Shown one piece after another: positions 1 to 7,778 of a DNA stretch of 35,520 nt (positions within the stretch are counted from its first letter, which is position 1; each line of letters opens with the position of its first letter). Both the position numbers and the translations under genes were made by a program. The stretch covers positions 1-35,520 of the forward strand of contig JALSIA010000002.1 in assembly GCA_026981865.1 (NCBI GenBank), given 5' to 3'. This DNA comes from Thermaceae bacterium (GTDB lineage: Bacteria; Deinococcota; Deinococci; Deinococcales; Marinithermaceae). The notes beneath the pieces were generated by a model. The model was given only the letters and a program-made list of their open reading frames with translations, searched no databases and had not been told where the DNA came from.

Positions 1-1
1 T

Positions 2-112
2 TCATGGCTGGGCGGCCTCTTCTCCCGGGTGCAGACGGGCTACGTGCGCGCCTACGGCGCGCTCATGCTGCTCGGCTTGGTGGCCGTGCTGGTTTGGGGG
101 GTGCTGCGATGA
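2..112 (+). CDS. nuoL: NADH-quinone oxidoreductase subunit L, C-terminal end (partial)
   Basis: Only the last 36 codons are in the window. They encode a hydrophobic helix preceded by LFSRVQTGYVR and ending in VWGVLR, which matches the final transmembrane helix of the NuoL/ND5 antiporter-like subunit of complex I. The stop codon TGA at 110-112 overlaps the ATG of nuoM at 109-111, the coupling expected inside a nuo operon. The identification rests on this short tail together with the nuoM and nuoN genes that follow. The rest of the gene lies upstream of the window. Confidence 0.85.
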   Translation, partial: SWLGGLFSRVQTGYVRAYGALMLLGLVAVLVWGVLR

Positions 113-1527
113 TCCACGTCCTGATCTTTCTCCCGCTCGTCTTCGGATTGGCGGCCCTCGTCCTCCCCCGGCAGGCCCGCTTGCTCGGCCTCGTGGGCGC
201 GGGCGCGGCCCTGGTGCTTGGCCTGGTGAGCTTCGGCGCCTACCTGGAGGGTTCGAGCGGGGCCTACCAGGTACCGCTCCTGGCCGAGGCCGGCGTCCAC
301 TACGCCGTGGCCTGGGACGGCGTGGGCGCGGTGCTGATGCTCGCGGTCGTGGTCACGACCTTCCTCGCCCTGCTGGCGGCCCACGACGTGCCACCGGCGA
401 TGGTGGGGTTGGCCCTCCTCATGGAGTCGGGGCTCTTGGGGATCCTGGCCGCGCGCGACCTCGTGCTCTTCTACGTCTTTTTCGAAGCGACCCTGATTCC
501 CAGCCTGCTCATGCTTGGCCTCTTCGGCGGCGGCGGACGGGTGCGGGCGCTCGTCAAGTTCGCGATCTTCACCCTGGTGGGCAGTCTGCTGATGCTCGCG
601 GGCATCCTCGCCGTGCGCTACCTGGGCGGTGCGCCCAGCTTCTTGCTTTCCGACCTGGTGGCCCACCCGCTCACGGGTACCGCCGGGATGTGGGCGTTCG
701 CGGCCTTCCTGATCGCCTTCATGGTCAAGACGCCGCTCTTCCCGCTGCACGTCTGGCTGCCCGACTTCCACGCCGAGAACCACCCCTCGGGGCTGGCCGA
801 CGCGATGGGCACGCTCTACAAGGTGGGCCTGTTCGGGCTCTTCCGCTGGGCGCTGCCGCTTTTTCCCGAGGCCTTCCTCGCCTTCCAACCCTGGCTGCTG
901 GCGCTGGCGGCGCTGACGGCGCTGGGCGCGGCCTGGACCGCCTACGCCCAGACCGACTGGAAGCGGCTCCTCGCCTACGGCGCGCTCTCGCACATGGGCG
1001 TGGGGGCGCTGGGCCTCTTCAGCGGTACCCCTGAGGGGGCGCTGGGGGCGATCTTCCTGCTGGCGGCTTCGGCGGTCTACACCGGCGCGCTCTTCCTCTT
1101 CGCCGGCAGCCTGCACCGGCGCTTCGGCACCCTGGACCTGCGCCCCACCTCGGGCCTGGCCAAGTCGGCGCCGGCGCTGGCGGCGCTGGGGTTGATCCTG
1201 GTGCTGGCCATGGTGGGTCTTCCGGGGCTTTCGGGCTTCCCGGGCGAGTTCATGAACCTGCTCGGCGCCTGGCAGGCCAGCCCCGTCTGGACCTTCGTCG
1301 GCTTCCTGGCCGTCATCGCCGCGGCGGCGTACGCGCTGGGGGCGTACCAACAGATCTTCCACAACGCCCCCGACAAACCCGCGGACGACCTGGACGCTTT
1401 CGAATGGCAGTGGGGCGCGCTGGCCACGCTCGCGATCGTCTTCATGGGCGTCTACCCCAAGCTCTTCACGACGGCGCTCCAGCCCGCGGCCGAGGCGCTG
1501 GCCGCCCTGCTCGGAGGTGGACGGTGA
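109..1527 (+). CDS. nuoM: NADH-quinone oxidoreductase subunit M (proton-pumping membrane subunit)
   Basis: Encodes 472 residues, almost all in transmembrane helices (about 14), as expected for the antiporter-like subunit NuoM of respiratory complex I in the cytoplasmic membrane. Conserved charged residues of the proton channel are visible: Glu126 in FYVFFEATLIP, Lys207 in FMVKTPLFPLHVWLPD and Lys238 in GTLYKVGLFG. The open frame extends upstream to 4, but the ATG at 109 is chosen because it overlaps the nuoL stop as ATGA and gives the usual NuoM N-terminus. The stop overlaps the nuoN start (GTGA). It belongs to the end of the nuo operon, in the order L-M-N. Confidence 0.95.
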   Translation: MIHVLIFLPLVFGLAALVLPRQARLLGLVGAGAALVLGLVSFGAYLEGSSGAYQVPLLAEAGVHYAVAWDGVGAVLMLAVVVTTFLALLAAHDVPPAMVGLALLMESGLLGILAARDLVLFYVFFEATLIPSLLMLGLFGGGGRVRALVKFAIFTLVGSLLMLAGILAVRYLGGAPSFLLSDLVAHPLTGTAGMWAFAAFLIAFMVKTPLFPLHVWLPDFHAENHPSGLADAMGTLYKVGLFGLFRWALPLFPEAFLAFQPWLLALAALTALGAAWTAYAQTDWKRLLAYGALSHMGVGALGLFSGTPEGALGAIFLLAASAVYTGALFLFAGSLHRRFGTLDLRPTSGLAKSAPALAALGLILVLAMVGLPGLSGFPGEFMNLLGAWQASPVWTFVGFLAVIAAAAYALGAYQQIFHNAPDKPADDLDAFEWQWGALATLAIVFMGVYPKLFTTALQPAAEALAALLGGGR

Positions 1528-2882
1528 CCACGCTCTGGATCCTCTTCCTGACGGCCCTCGCGGCCACCTTCGTGGGCTTCTTCGCCCCCGCGCGCACGGC
1601 CAAGGTCTTCACGCTGCTGGGTCTCGTGGCCGCGCTCGTAAGCCTCGCGCTGCGCTGGGGTGAGCCTTTTTCCGCCTACGGAGGGCTCTACGTCCTCGAC
1701 TCCTTCGCCCAGGGGTTCACCCTGGTGATGATCGTGGGCGGCCTGCTGGCCCTGCTCGCCGACTGCGACTACTTCCAGCGCAGGGGCTGGCCTCCCTTCG
1801 AGTACTACGCGCTCGTCGCCTTCGCGGTCCTGGGCGGCCACGTGATGGCCAGCACCGCGCACCTGGGGGTGATCGTGGTGGGGCTCGAGCTCCTCTCGAT
1901 CCCGCTCTACGCGCTGGCGGCGAGCCGCCGCGACGAGGCGAGCTACGAGGCCAGCCTCAAGTACTTCCTGCTGGGGGCGGTGGCCTCGGCCGTCTTCCTC
2001 TACGGCATCGCGCTCTACTTCGGGGCCACCGGCGGCTTCGTGTTGGGGGCCGCGGGCTCGGGCCCGATCTACGCCGCGGCGGTCATGCTGCTGCTCGCGG
2101 GCCTGGCCTTCAAGACCGCGCTCGTCCCCTTCCACTGGTGGACGCCGGACGTCTACCAGGGCAGCCCCGCGCCGGTCACCCTCTTCATGGCGACCGCGGT
2201 CAAGGCGGCGGCCTTCGCCGCCTTCGCCCGGGTGCTGGCCGCGGTGGGGCTCGAGGGCCCCCTCTTCTACGCGCTGGCGGCGCTGGTGCTGCTCACCGTC
2301 TTCTGGGGCAACCTCACCGCGATGGTGCAGGGCGAGGCCAAGCGGATGCTCGCCTACTCCTCGGTGGCCCACGCGGGCTACATCGCCCTCGCACTCTTTG
2401 GCCCCGACCCGGCACCGGCGATGGGCTACTACCTGCTCGCTTACGCGCTCTCGACCGGGCTCGCCTTCGCTGTGCTAATGCAGCTCGACGACGGCCGGGG
2501 CGTGCGGCTCGGGGAGCTGGCGGGGCTTTGGAACCGTTCACCGCTGTTGGGCCTGGGCTGGACCGTCGCCCTCTTCTCGCTCGCGGGCCTGCCGCCGCTG
2601 GTGGGTTTCTGGGGCAAGTACCTGGTCTTCCTCGAGGCCGCCCGCGGCGGGCAGTACCTGCTCGTGGCCCTGGCGCTCTTCGCCGCGGTGATCGCCGCCT
2701 ACTACTACTTGAAGCTGCTGGGCGCGGCGCTCTTTGCGAAGGCGACGAAGGCCGAGAAGATCGTTCTTTCCGGTTCCACGCCGGTGGGGATCGCGCTGGC
2801 AACGCTGCTGGTCGTGCTGCTCGGCGTGCTGCCCGGGCTGGGCTTCGGCCTCTTCACGGCGGCGAACGCGATCGTTCGTTAG
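1524..2882 (+). CDS. nuoN: NADH-quinone oxidoreductase subunit N
   Basis: Encodes 452 residues with about 14 membrane helices, the third antiporter-like subunit of complex I. Key residues are Glu122 in GLELLSIPLYAL, Lys197 in GLAFKTALVPFHWWTPDV and Lys227 in the next helix, the pattern known for proton translocation in this family. The GTG at 1524 is chosen over in-frame upstream codons because a strong ribosome binding site (GGAGGTGG, 1513-1520) precedes it and it overlaps the nuoM stop by four bases. It is the last gene of the nuo operon and is followed by a long hairpin at 2897-2926. Confidence 0.94.
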   Translation: MTTLWILFLTALAATFVGFFAPARTAKVFTLLGLVAALVSLALRWGEPFSAYGGLYVLDSFAQGFTLVMIVGGLLALLADCDYFQRRGWPPFEYYALVAFAVLGGHVMASTAHLGVIVVGLELLSIPLYALAASRRDEASYEASLKYFLLGAVASAVFLYGIALYFGATGGFVLGAAGSGPIYAAAVMLLLAGLAFKTALVPFHWWTPDVYQGSPAPVTLFMATAVKAAAFAAFARVLAAVGLEGPLFYALAALVLLTVFWGNLTAMVQGEAKRMLAYSSVAHAGYIALALFGPDPAPAMGYYLLAYALSTGLAFAVLMQLDDGRGVRLGELAGLWNRSPLLGLGWTVALFSLAGLPPLVGFWGKYLVFLEAARGGQYLLVALALFAAVIAAYYYLKLLGAALFAKATKAEKIVLSGSTPVGIALATLLVVLLGVLPGLGFGLFTAANAIVR

Positions 2883-2896
2883 GCCGGCGTAAAGCC

Positions 2897-2926
2897 CGAG
2901 GGCGCGGAGCGTGCTCCGCGCCCTCG
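2897..2926. terminator. Strong hairpin between convergent nuoN and acyl-CoA dehydrogenase genes
   Basis: A perfect 14-bp GC-rich inverted repeat meets at a GT centre (loop of about 4 bases). It lies 15 bases after the nuoN stop and 15 bases beyond the stop of the opposing gene, so it can terminate both. No T-run follows on either strand, so it is not a classical intrinsic terminator on sequence alone. Confidence 0.7.
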
Positions 2927-2940
2927 CTCGTGTTACGGGT

Positions 2941-4101
2941 TCAGGTGAGGGCGTTCTCGCCGGTGACGTCGCGGCCCAGGATCAGGGTATGGATGTCGTG
3001 GGTGCCCTCGTAGGTGTCCACGGTCTCCAGGTTGAGCATGTGGCGGATGGCGTGGTACTCGACGGTGATCCCGTTGGCGCCCAGGATCTCGCGCGCGAGC
3101 CGCGCGCTTTGGAGAGCGACGCGGACGTTGTTGCGCTTGGCCAGGGAGACGTGGGTGTGCTTGAGGGTGCCCGCGTCCTTCATCTTGCCCAGCCTCCAGG
3201 CGAGCAGCAGCCCCTTGGTGTGTTCGCTCAGCATGTAGACGAGCTTGTCCTGGATCAGCTGCCGGGCGGCGATGGGGCGGCCGAACGTGATGCGGCTCTT
3301 TGAGAACTCGAGCGCCTCGGTGTAGACGGCCTCGAGCGCCCCCAGCACCCCCCAGGCGATGCCGTATCGGGCCTGGGTGAGGCAGGAGAGCGGCGCCCGC
3401 AGGCTGCCGGATTTCGGCAGCAGCTGGTCCTTGTGCACGCGCACGTCCTCAAGCACCAGCTCGCTGGTGACGCTGGCGCGCAGGCTCATCTTGTGGTGGA
3501 TCTCCGGCGCCGAGAAGCCCGGGGTGTCGGTGGGGACGATGAAGCCCAGGATCTTGCCCTCCTCGTCCTTGGCCCAGACGATGGCGATCTGGGCGATGGA
3601 GCCGTTGGTGATCCACATCTTGGTGCCGTTCAGGACGTAGTAATCGCCGTCCTTCACGGCCTTGGTCTTCATGTTCCCCCCAGGGTCGGAGCCGCCGTCG
3701 GGCTCGGTGAGGCCAAAGGCGCCGACGATCTCGCCCGCCGCCAGCTTGGGCAGGTACTCGCGTTTTTGCTCCTCGGAGCCGAAGGCGTAGATGGGGTACA
3801 TCACCAGGGCCCCCTGGACGCTGGCGAAGCTGCGCAGGCCCGAGTCGACGCGCTCCAGCTCGTACATGATCAAGCCGTAAGCGTTGGCCGAAACGCCCGC
3901 TGCCCCGTACTCTTCGGGTAGGTTCGAGCCCAGGAAGCCCATCTCGCCGAAGGCGCGCACCAGGTGGCGGGGGAACTCGCCCCGCTCCCACCAGTCGCGG
4001 ATGTGGGGCAGGACCTCGGCGTCCAGAAACTTGCGGGCCGCTGCTTGAACTTGCCGTTCTTCGGGGCTGAACAACTCCGTAGCCTGGTAGTAGTCGAGCA
4101 T
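2941..4101 (-). CDS. Acyl-CoA dehydrogenase, glutaryl-CoA dehydrogenase-like
   Basis: A 386-residue flavoprotein of the acyl-CoA dehydrogenase family. It has the N-terminal helical domain, the flavin-binding beta domain (FGLTEPDGGSDP near 129-140, WITNG near 163-167) and the C-terminal helical domain. The catalytic base is Glu365 in TYEGTHDIHTLILGR. That motif, with ARYGIAWG (244-251), is typical of glutaryl-CoA dehydrogenases, which convert glutaryl-CoA to crotonyl-CoA in lysine and tryptophan breakdown. Substrate specificity is inferred, and another short-chain acyl-CoA is possible. The start is either ATG 4101 or the adjacent GTG 4104; a GCGAGG-type binding site precedes both. It stands alone, divergent from the TRAP operon. 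Confidence 0.85.
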   Translation of the reverse strand: MLDYYQATELFSPEERQVQAAARKFLDAEVLPHIRDWWERGEFPRHLVRAFGEMGFLGSNLPEEYGAAGVSANAYGLIMYELERVDSGLRSFASVQGALVMYPIYAFGSEEQKREYLPKLAAGEIVGAFGLTEPDGGSDPGGNMKTKAVKDGDYYVLNGTKMWITNGSIAQIAIVWAKDEEGKILGFIVPTDTPGFSAPEIHHKMSLRASVTSELVLEDVRVHKDQLLPKSGSLRAPLSCLTQARYGIAWGVLGALEAVYTEALEFSKSRITFGRPIAARQLIQDKLVYMLSEHTKGLLLAWRLGKMKDAGTLKHTHVSLAKRNNVRVALQSARLAREILGANGITVEYHAIRHMLNLETVDTYEGTHDIHTLILGRDVTGENALT

Positions 4102-4189
4102 CACGAACCTCGCTTCCTAGCCCCAAGCATACGGAGAGCCCTCGCGGCTGGCAAGGGAACGGCGTCCGTCCGCCGCCCCCGCCGGGGCT

Positions 4190-4218
4190 TTGACAAGCCG
4201 CATAAAGATACGTACGAT
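4190..4218 (+). promoter_or_regulatory. Sigma-70-type promoter of the TAXI-TRAP operon
   Basis: TTGACA (4190-4195), a 17-base spacer and TACGAT (4213-4218) form a near-consensus housekeeping promoter. Transcription would begin near 4225. A ribosome binding site GGGAGGTG (4238-4245) precedes the ATG at 4249, so this is one of the few leadered promoters in the window. Confidence 0.8.
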
Positions 4219-4248
4219 GTAGGCGGACAGGATACTCGGGAGGTGTTT

Positions 4249-5220
4249 ATGAAGATCAAGCACGGAGTCGTCGTATTGGCCCTACTCCTAGCCGTAGGTA
4301 TCGCCTTCGGCCAGGTGAAGCGCATCTCGCTCGCCACCGGCGGTACCGGTGGCGTTTACTACCCCCTGGGCGGCGGCATCGCCCAGATCTGGACCGACTA
4401 CGTCCAGGGTGTCGAGGCCAGCGCCGAGGTGACCGGCGCCTCGGTCGAGAACGTCCGCCTGGTCGCGGGCGGAGAGGCGCAGGCGGCGCTGGGCACCAGC
4501 GGCGTGGTCGTGCAGGCCTACAAGGGGGAGGGCAAGTTCAAGGGCAAGCCCCAGCCCATCCTCGCCATCGGGGCCATGTACCCCAACGCCTGGCAGTTCG
4601 TGACCGTGGCCGAGACCGGCATCAAGAAGATCGCCGACATCAAGGGCAAGCGGGTTTCCACCGGCGCCCCCGGTTCGGGCACCGCGGTGATGACCCGGGC
4701 CATCCTCGAAACCCTCGGCTTCAAGCCCGGTAAGGACTTCAAGGAGTTCCGCCTATCCTTCGCCGAGCAGGTTTCGGCCCTCAAGGACGGCACCATCGAC
4801 GTCGGCTCCTGGTCCGTGGGCCTCGGCCCCGGTTCGCTGGTGGACCTCGCGACCACCCGCCAGATGGTCCTCGTCTGCATGACCCCCGAGGAGCAGGCCA
4901 AGGTTTCGGCGGAGAACCCCTACTACAAGCCCTTCACCATCCCCGCCGGCACCTACAAGGGCGTCGACTACGACTGCCTCACCGTGGGCACCCCCAACGT
5001 CCTCTTCGTGAACGCCGACGAGGACGCCGAGCTGGTCTACCAGCTCACCAAGGCGCTCTTCGAGCACGTGGACGAGCTGGGCCAGATTCACCCCGCGGGC
5101 AAGACGATCAGCCCCGAGTACGTGCTGAAGGCCACCCTGATCCCGCTGCACCCCGGCGCGATCAAGTACTACGAGGAAATCGGCTTGACCGTACCCGACC
5201 ACCTGAAGCCCGCCAAGTAA
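4249..5220 (+). CDS. TAXI family TRAP transporter solute-binding protein
   Basis: Encodes 323 residues beginning with a Lys-containing signal peptide and a hydrophobic core (1-20, probable cleavage after AFG). The mature protein opens with the family hallmark ISLATGGTGGVYYPLGG (about 24-40), followed by a two-lobe binding fold with SVENVRLVAGGEAQAALG and the GKRVSTGAPGSGT loop near 140-150. TAXI proteins bind organic anions such as glutamate or other carboxylates outside the membrane and deliver them to a sodium- or proton-driven permease; the ligand here cannot be read from sequence. The open frame runs upstream to 3964, but the ATG at 4249 has the ribosome binding site, promoter and signal peptide. 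It is the first gene of a three-gene operon. Confidence 0.95.
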   Translation: MKIKHGVVVLALLLAVGIAFGQVKRISLATGGTGGVYYPLGGGIAQIWTDYVQGVEASAEVTGASVENVRLVAGGEAQAALGTSGVVVQAYKGEGKFKGKPQPILAIGAMYPNAWQFVTVAETGIKKIADIKGKRVSTGAPGSGTAVMTRAILETLGFKPGKDFKEFRLSFAEQVSALKDGTIDVGSWSVGLGPGSLVDLATTRQMVLVCMTPEEQAKVSAENPYYKPFTIPAGTYKGVDYDCLTVGTPNVLFVNADEDAELVYQLTKALFEHVDELGQIHPAGKTISPEYVLKATLIPLHPGAIKYYEEIGLTVPDHLKPAK

Positions 5221-5230
5221 CCGACCTGCG

Positions 5231-5722
5231 ATGAACAGGGCCCCCGCTGCGCTCGCCGCCTTGGGGGCCCTGCTGCTCCTCTGGTTGGCTTGGCCGGTCA
5301 CGGTGCTGCAGGTCGGTATCGAGGGGGTTGGGCCGCTCTTCTTCCCGGTGCGGGAGGGGGGCGTGGTGGAGCTGAACTGGGTGCACTCGGTATCGGCCAT
5401 ACCCGTGCGTGAGGTCTTCCGGGTCGCAAACGGCGAGCTCTGGCTTGAGGAGACCCACAACCCCTGGTTCGCCGCGGGACTGGGCGAGATCTCGGGCCGC
5501 GGCCGCACCGTGGCCGAGGCCGACCACGCCGTGGCCATCGTCGGCATCCACGAGCGCGCCGAGGGCATGGCCCTGCGCATCGGCAGCCCCGAGATCCACC
5601 ACACGGTGGCGGTGGCCGGCGTGCGTTGCGACCTCTCCCGCCTCGCCCCGCACAAGCGGGCGGTCTTCGAGGTGCTGACCCTGCCCCGGGTCTACACGTT
5701 GCGAGGAGTGCGCTGTGAGTGA
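5231..5722 (+). CDS. DUF1850 protein of the TAXI-TRAP operon
   Basis: Encodes 163 residues with one N-terminal hydrophobic segment (about 6-27, signal anchor) and an extracytoplasmic beta-rich domain. The segment LNWVHSVSAIPVREVFRV (about 49-66) resembles the conserved core of DUF1850 proteins, which are regularly found between the binding protein and permease genes of TAXI-type TRAP systems. Function is unknown; an accessory role in assembly or ligand handover is inference from position only. It starts 10 bases after the binding-protein stop with no clear ribosome binding site, suggesting coupling, and its end overlaps the permease start by 8 bases. Confidence 0.85.
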   Translation: MNRAPAALAALGALLLLWLAWPVTVLQVGIEGVGPLFFPVREGGVVELNWVHSVSAIPVREVFRVANGELWLEETHNPWFAAGLGEISGRGRTVAEADHAVAIVGIHERAEGMALRIGSPEIHHTVAVAGVRCDLSRLAPHKRAVFEVLTLPRVYTLRGVRCE

Positions 5723-7721
5723 ACCTGAAAACCGCAAGAACGTGCTGGGCGCCCTCTTGGCGGTGGTCGCGCTGCTGCTCGTCGCCTTTCAGATCTACAC
5801 GGCGGGCTACGCGCCCATGACCGCGATCTTCCAGCGCTCGATCCATCTGACCTTCATCTTGGTGCTGCTCTTCCTTTCCACGCCGGCGAGCCGCCGCTGG
5901 CCCCCGGCGCTGCGCTGGCTCGTGGACGGCGTGCTCGTCGCGGCCAGCTTGGCGATGGGCGGCTACCTCTACTTCAACTACGACGCGATCATCGACCGCT
6001 TCGGCTGGTGGGAGCCGAGCGACGTCTACCTGGGCATCGTGGCCATCGTGCTGGTGCTCGAGGCCACCCGCCGCGCCATCGGCTGGCCCATGACGATCAT
6101 CGCCGCCCTCTTCATCGCCTACGCCTACTACGGTCCGCACATGCCCGGCGTGCTCGCGCACAAGGGCTACGGCACCGAGCGCCTGGTAGGGCAGCTCTAC
6201 CTGACGACCGAAGGGATCTTCGGCGTGCCCCTGGGGGTGGCCGCGACCTTCGTCTTCATCTTCATCCTCTTCGGCTCGCTGCTCGAGGCGACCGGCGCGG
6301 GCAAGTTCTTCATCGATCTGGCCTACGCCCTCGCCGGAAAGAGCCGCGGGGGCCCGGCGAAGGCCAGCGTGGTGGCCAGCGCCTTCATGGGTTCCCTTTC
6401 GGGTTCGGCCATCGCCAACGTGGTCACCACCGGCGCCTTCACGATTCCGCTCATGAAGAAGCTGGGCTACAAGCCCGAGGAGGCCGCCGGCGTGGAGGCG
6501 GCGGCCAGCACCGGCGGGCAGATCATGCCGCCGATCATGGGGGCAGGGGCCTTCCTGATCGCCGAGTACACCCAGACGCCCTACCTGACCGTCGTCAAAC
6601 TCTCGATCGTCCCCGCGATCCTCTACTTTCTCACCGTCTACCTCTTCGTCGACCTGATTGCGGCCAAACGCGGCATGCGCGGCCTGCCGGCCAGCGAGCT
6701 GCCTCCGGTGCGCAAGGTGTTGATCGAGGGGTGGCACTACCTGATCCCGCTCTTCATCCTCGTCTACTACCTCTTCAAGGGCGTGAGCGCGATGAAGGTG
6801 GGCTTCATTGGCGTGCTGGCCATCGTCCTGGCCAGCAACTTGCGGCCGCGGCCGGGCAGCTCCGGGGGGCGGCTCGTGCACTTGGCGCTGCACCTCGCCG
6901 CCATGGGCTACCTGCTCTACATCGGCTTTCAGCCGAGTCACGGCTTCGCGCTCTGGCAGTTCTACCTGGTGGTGGGGATGGTCTTCGCGAGCAGCCTCAG
7001 CCCTTACAGTCCGCTCAACCTGCCCCGCTTGCTCGAGGGCTTGATTGCCGGAGCCACCGCGGCCATCCCGGTCTCCGTGGCCACGGCGGCCGCGGGGATC
7101 GTCGTCGGGGTGGTGGGCCTGACCGGGGTGGGCCTCAAGTTCAGCCACCTCGTCGTTTCGGCTTCGGGCGGTCACCTGCTGCTGGCGCTTCTCCTGGTGG
7201 CGATCGCCAGCCTGGTGCTGGGGATGGGCCTGCCGGTCACGGCCTCCTACATCGTGCTCGTCGTGCTCGCCGGGCCGGCGCTGCAGGACCTTGGGGTGGC
7301 GCTGATCATCGCCCACCTGATCGTTTTCTGGTACAGCCAGGACTCGAACGTCACCCCGCCGGTGGCGCTCGCCGCCTACGCCGCCTCCGGCCTTGCCGGT
7401 ACCGACGCCATGCGCGCGGGGGTGCAGGCCTGGAAGTTCGCCAAGGGCCTCTACCTGATTCCCCTGCTCATGGTTTACGCGCCTGGCATCATGTTCACCG
7501 GCTCCCCGATGGAGATCGCCTGGGACCTGGCGCGCGGCGTCTTTGGCCTTTGGGCTTTCGCGGCGGCGCTCGAGGGGTACCTGTTCCGCGAAACGCGCCT
7601 CTACGAGCGGCTGCTCCTGGGCGCGGCGGGCGTGGGCCTCTTCTGGCCGGTTTTCGAGGCGGATCTGTTCGGCTTCGCGCTGCTCGGCCTCGCGGTCGTG
7701 CTGGGTCTGCGGCGCCCCTGA
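5715..7721 (+). CDS. TRAP transporter fused permease (DctQM-type, TAXI class)
   Basis: Encodes a 668-residue integral membrane protein. The first part (about 10-180) resembles the small four-helix DctQ component and the rest is the large DctM component. Family landmarks include GSLLEATGAGKFF, the GSLSGSAIANVVTTGAFTIP stretch (about 223-243), STGGQIMPPIMGAGAF (about 260-275), GMGLPVTASY and SNVTPPVALAAYA. It forms the transmembrane carrier that works with the TAXI binding protein. Start GTG 5715 is preceded by GAGGAG at 5703-5708 and overlaps the DUF1850 stop by 8 bases. A 14-bp hairpin follows at 7736-7767. Confidence 0.95.
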   Translation: MSEPENRKNVLGALLAVVALLLVAFQIYTAGYAPMTAIFQRSIHLTFILVLLFLSTPASRRWPPALRWLVDGVLVAASLAMGGYLYFNYDAIIDRFGWWEPSDVYLGIVAIVLVLEATRRAIGWPMTIIAALFIAYAYYGPHMPGVLAHKGYGTERLVGQLYLTTEGIFGVPLGVAATFVFIFILFGSLLEATGAGKFFIDLAYALAGKSRGGPAKASVVASAFMGSLSGSAIANVVTTGAFTIPLMKKLGYKPEEAAGVEAAASTGGQIMPPIMGAGAFLIAEYTQTPYLTVVKLSIVPAILYFLTVYLFVDLIAAKRGMRGLPASELPPVRKVLIEGWHYLIPLFILVYYLFKGVSAMKVGFIGVLAIVLASNLRPRPGSSGGRLVHLALHLAAMGYLLYIGFQPSHGFALWQFYLVVGMVFASSLSPYSPLNLPRLLEGLIAGATAAIPVSVATAAAGIVVGVVGLTGVGLKFSHLVVSASGGHLLLALLLVAIASLVLGMGLPVTASYIVLVVLAGPALQDLGVALIIAHLIVFWYSQDSNVTPPVALAAYAASGLAGTDAMRAGVQAWKFAKGLYLIPLLMVYAPGIMFTGSPMEIAWDLARGVFGLWAFAAALEGYLFRETRLYERLLLGAAGVGLFWPVFEADLFGFALLGLAVVLGLRRP

Positions 7722-7735
7722 GCGCCCGGCCGCAG

Positions 7736-7772
7736 GCCCCCGCCCGGCCGCAGGGCCGGGCGGGGGCGTTCT
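7736..7772. terminator. Hairpin terminator between TRAP permease and astacin genes
   Basis: A perfect 14-bp inverted repeat (7736-7749 with 7754-7767) closes a GCAG loop and is followed on the plus strand by GTTCTT. It lies 14 bases after the permease stop and about 10 bases beyond the stop of the convergent protease gene, so it may serve both strands. Confidence 0.75.
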
Positions 7773-7778
7773 TGGGGC

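Noticed and set aside
52-1362. A 436-codon antisense frame across nuoM.
   Set aside because: It is antisense to a conserved complex I gene and has a charged low-complexity composition with no family pattern.
5298-7316. A 672-codon antisense frame across the TRAP permease.
   Set aside because: It has the same stop-poor, Arg/Glu/His-rich shadow composition, opposite a clear permease gene with a ribosome binding site and terminator.
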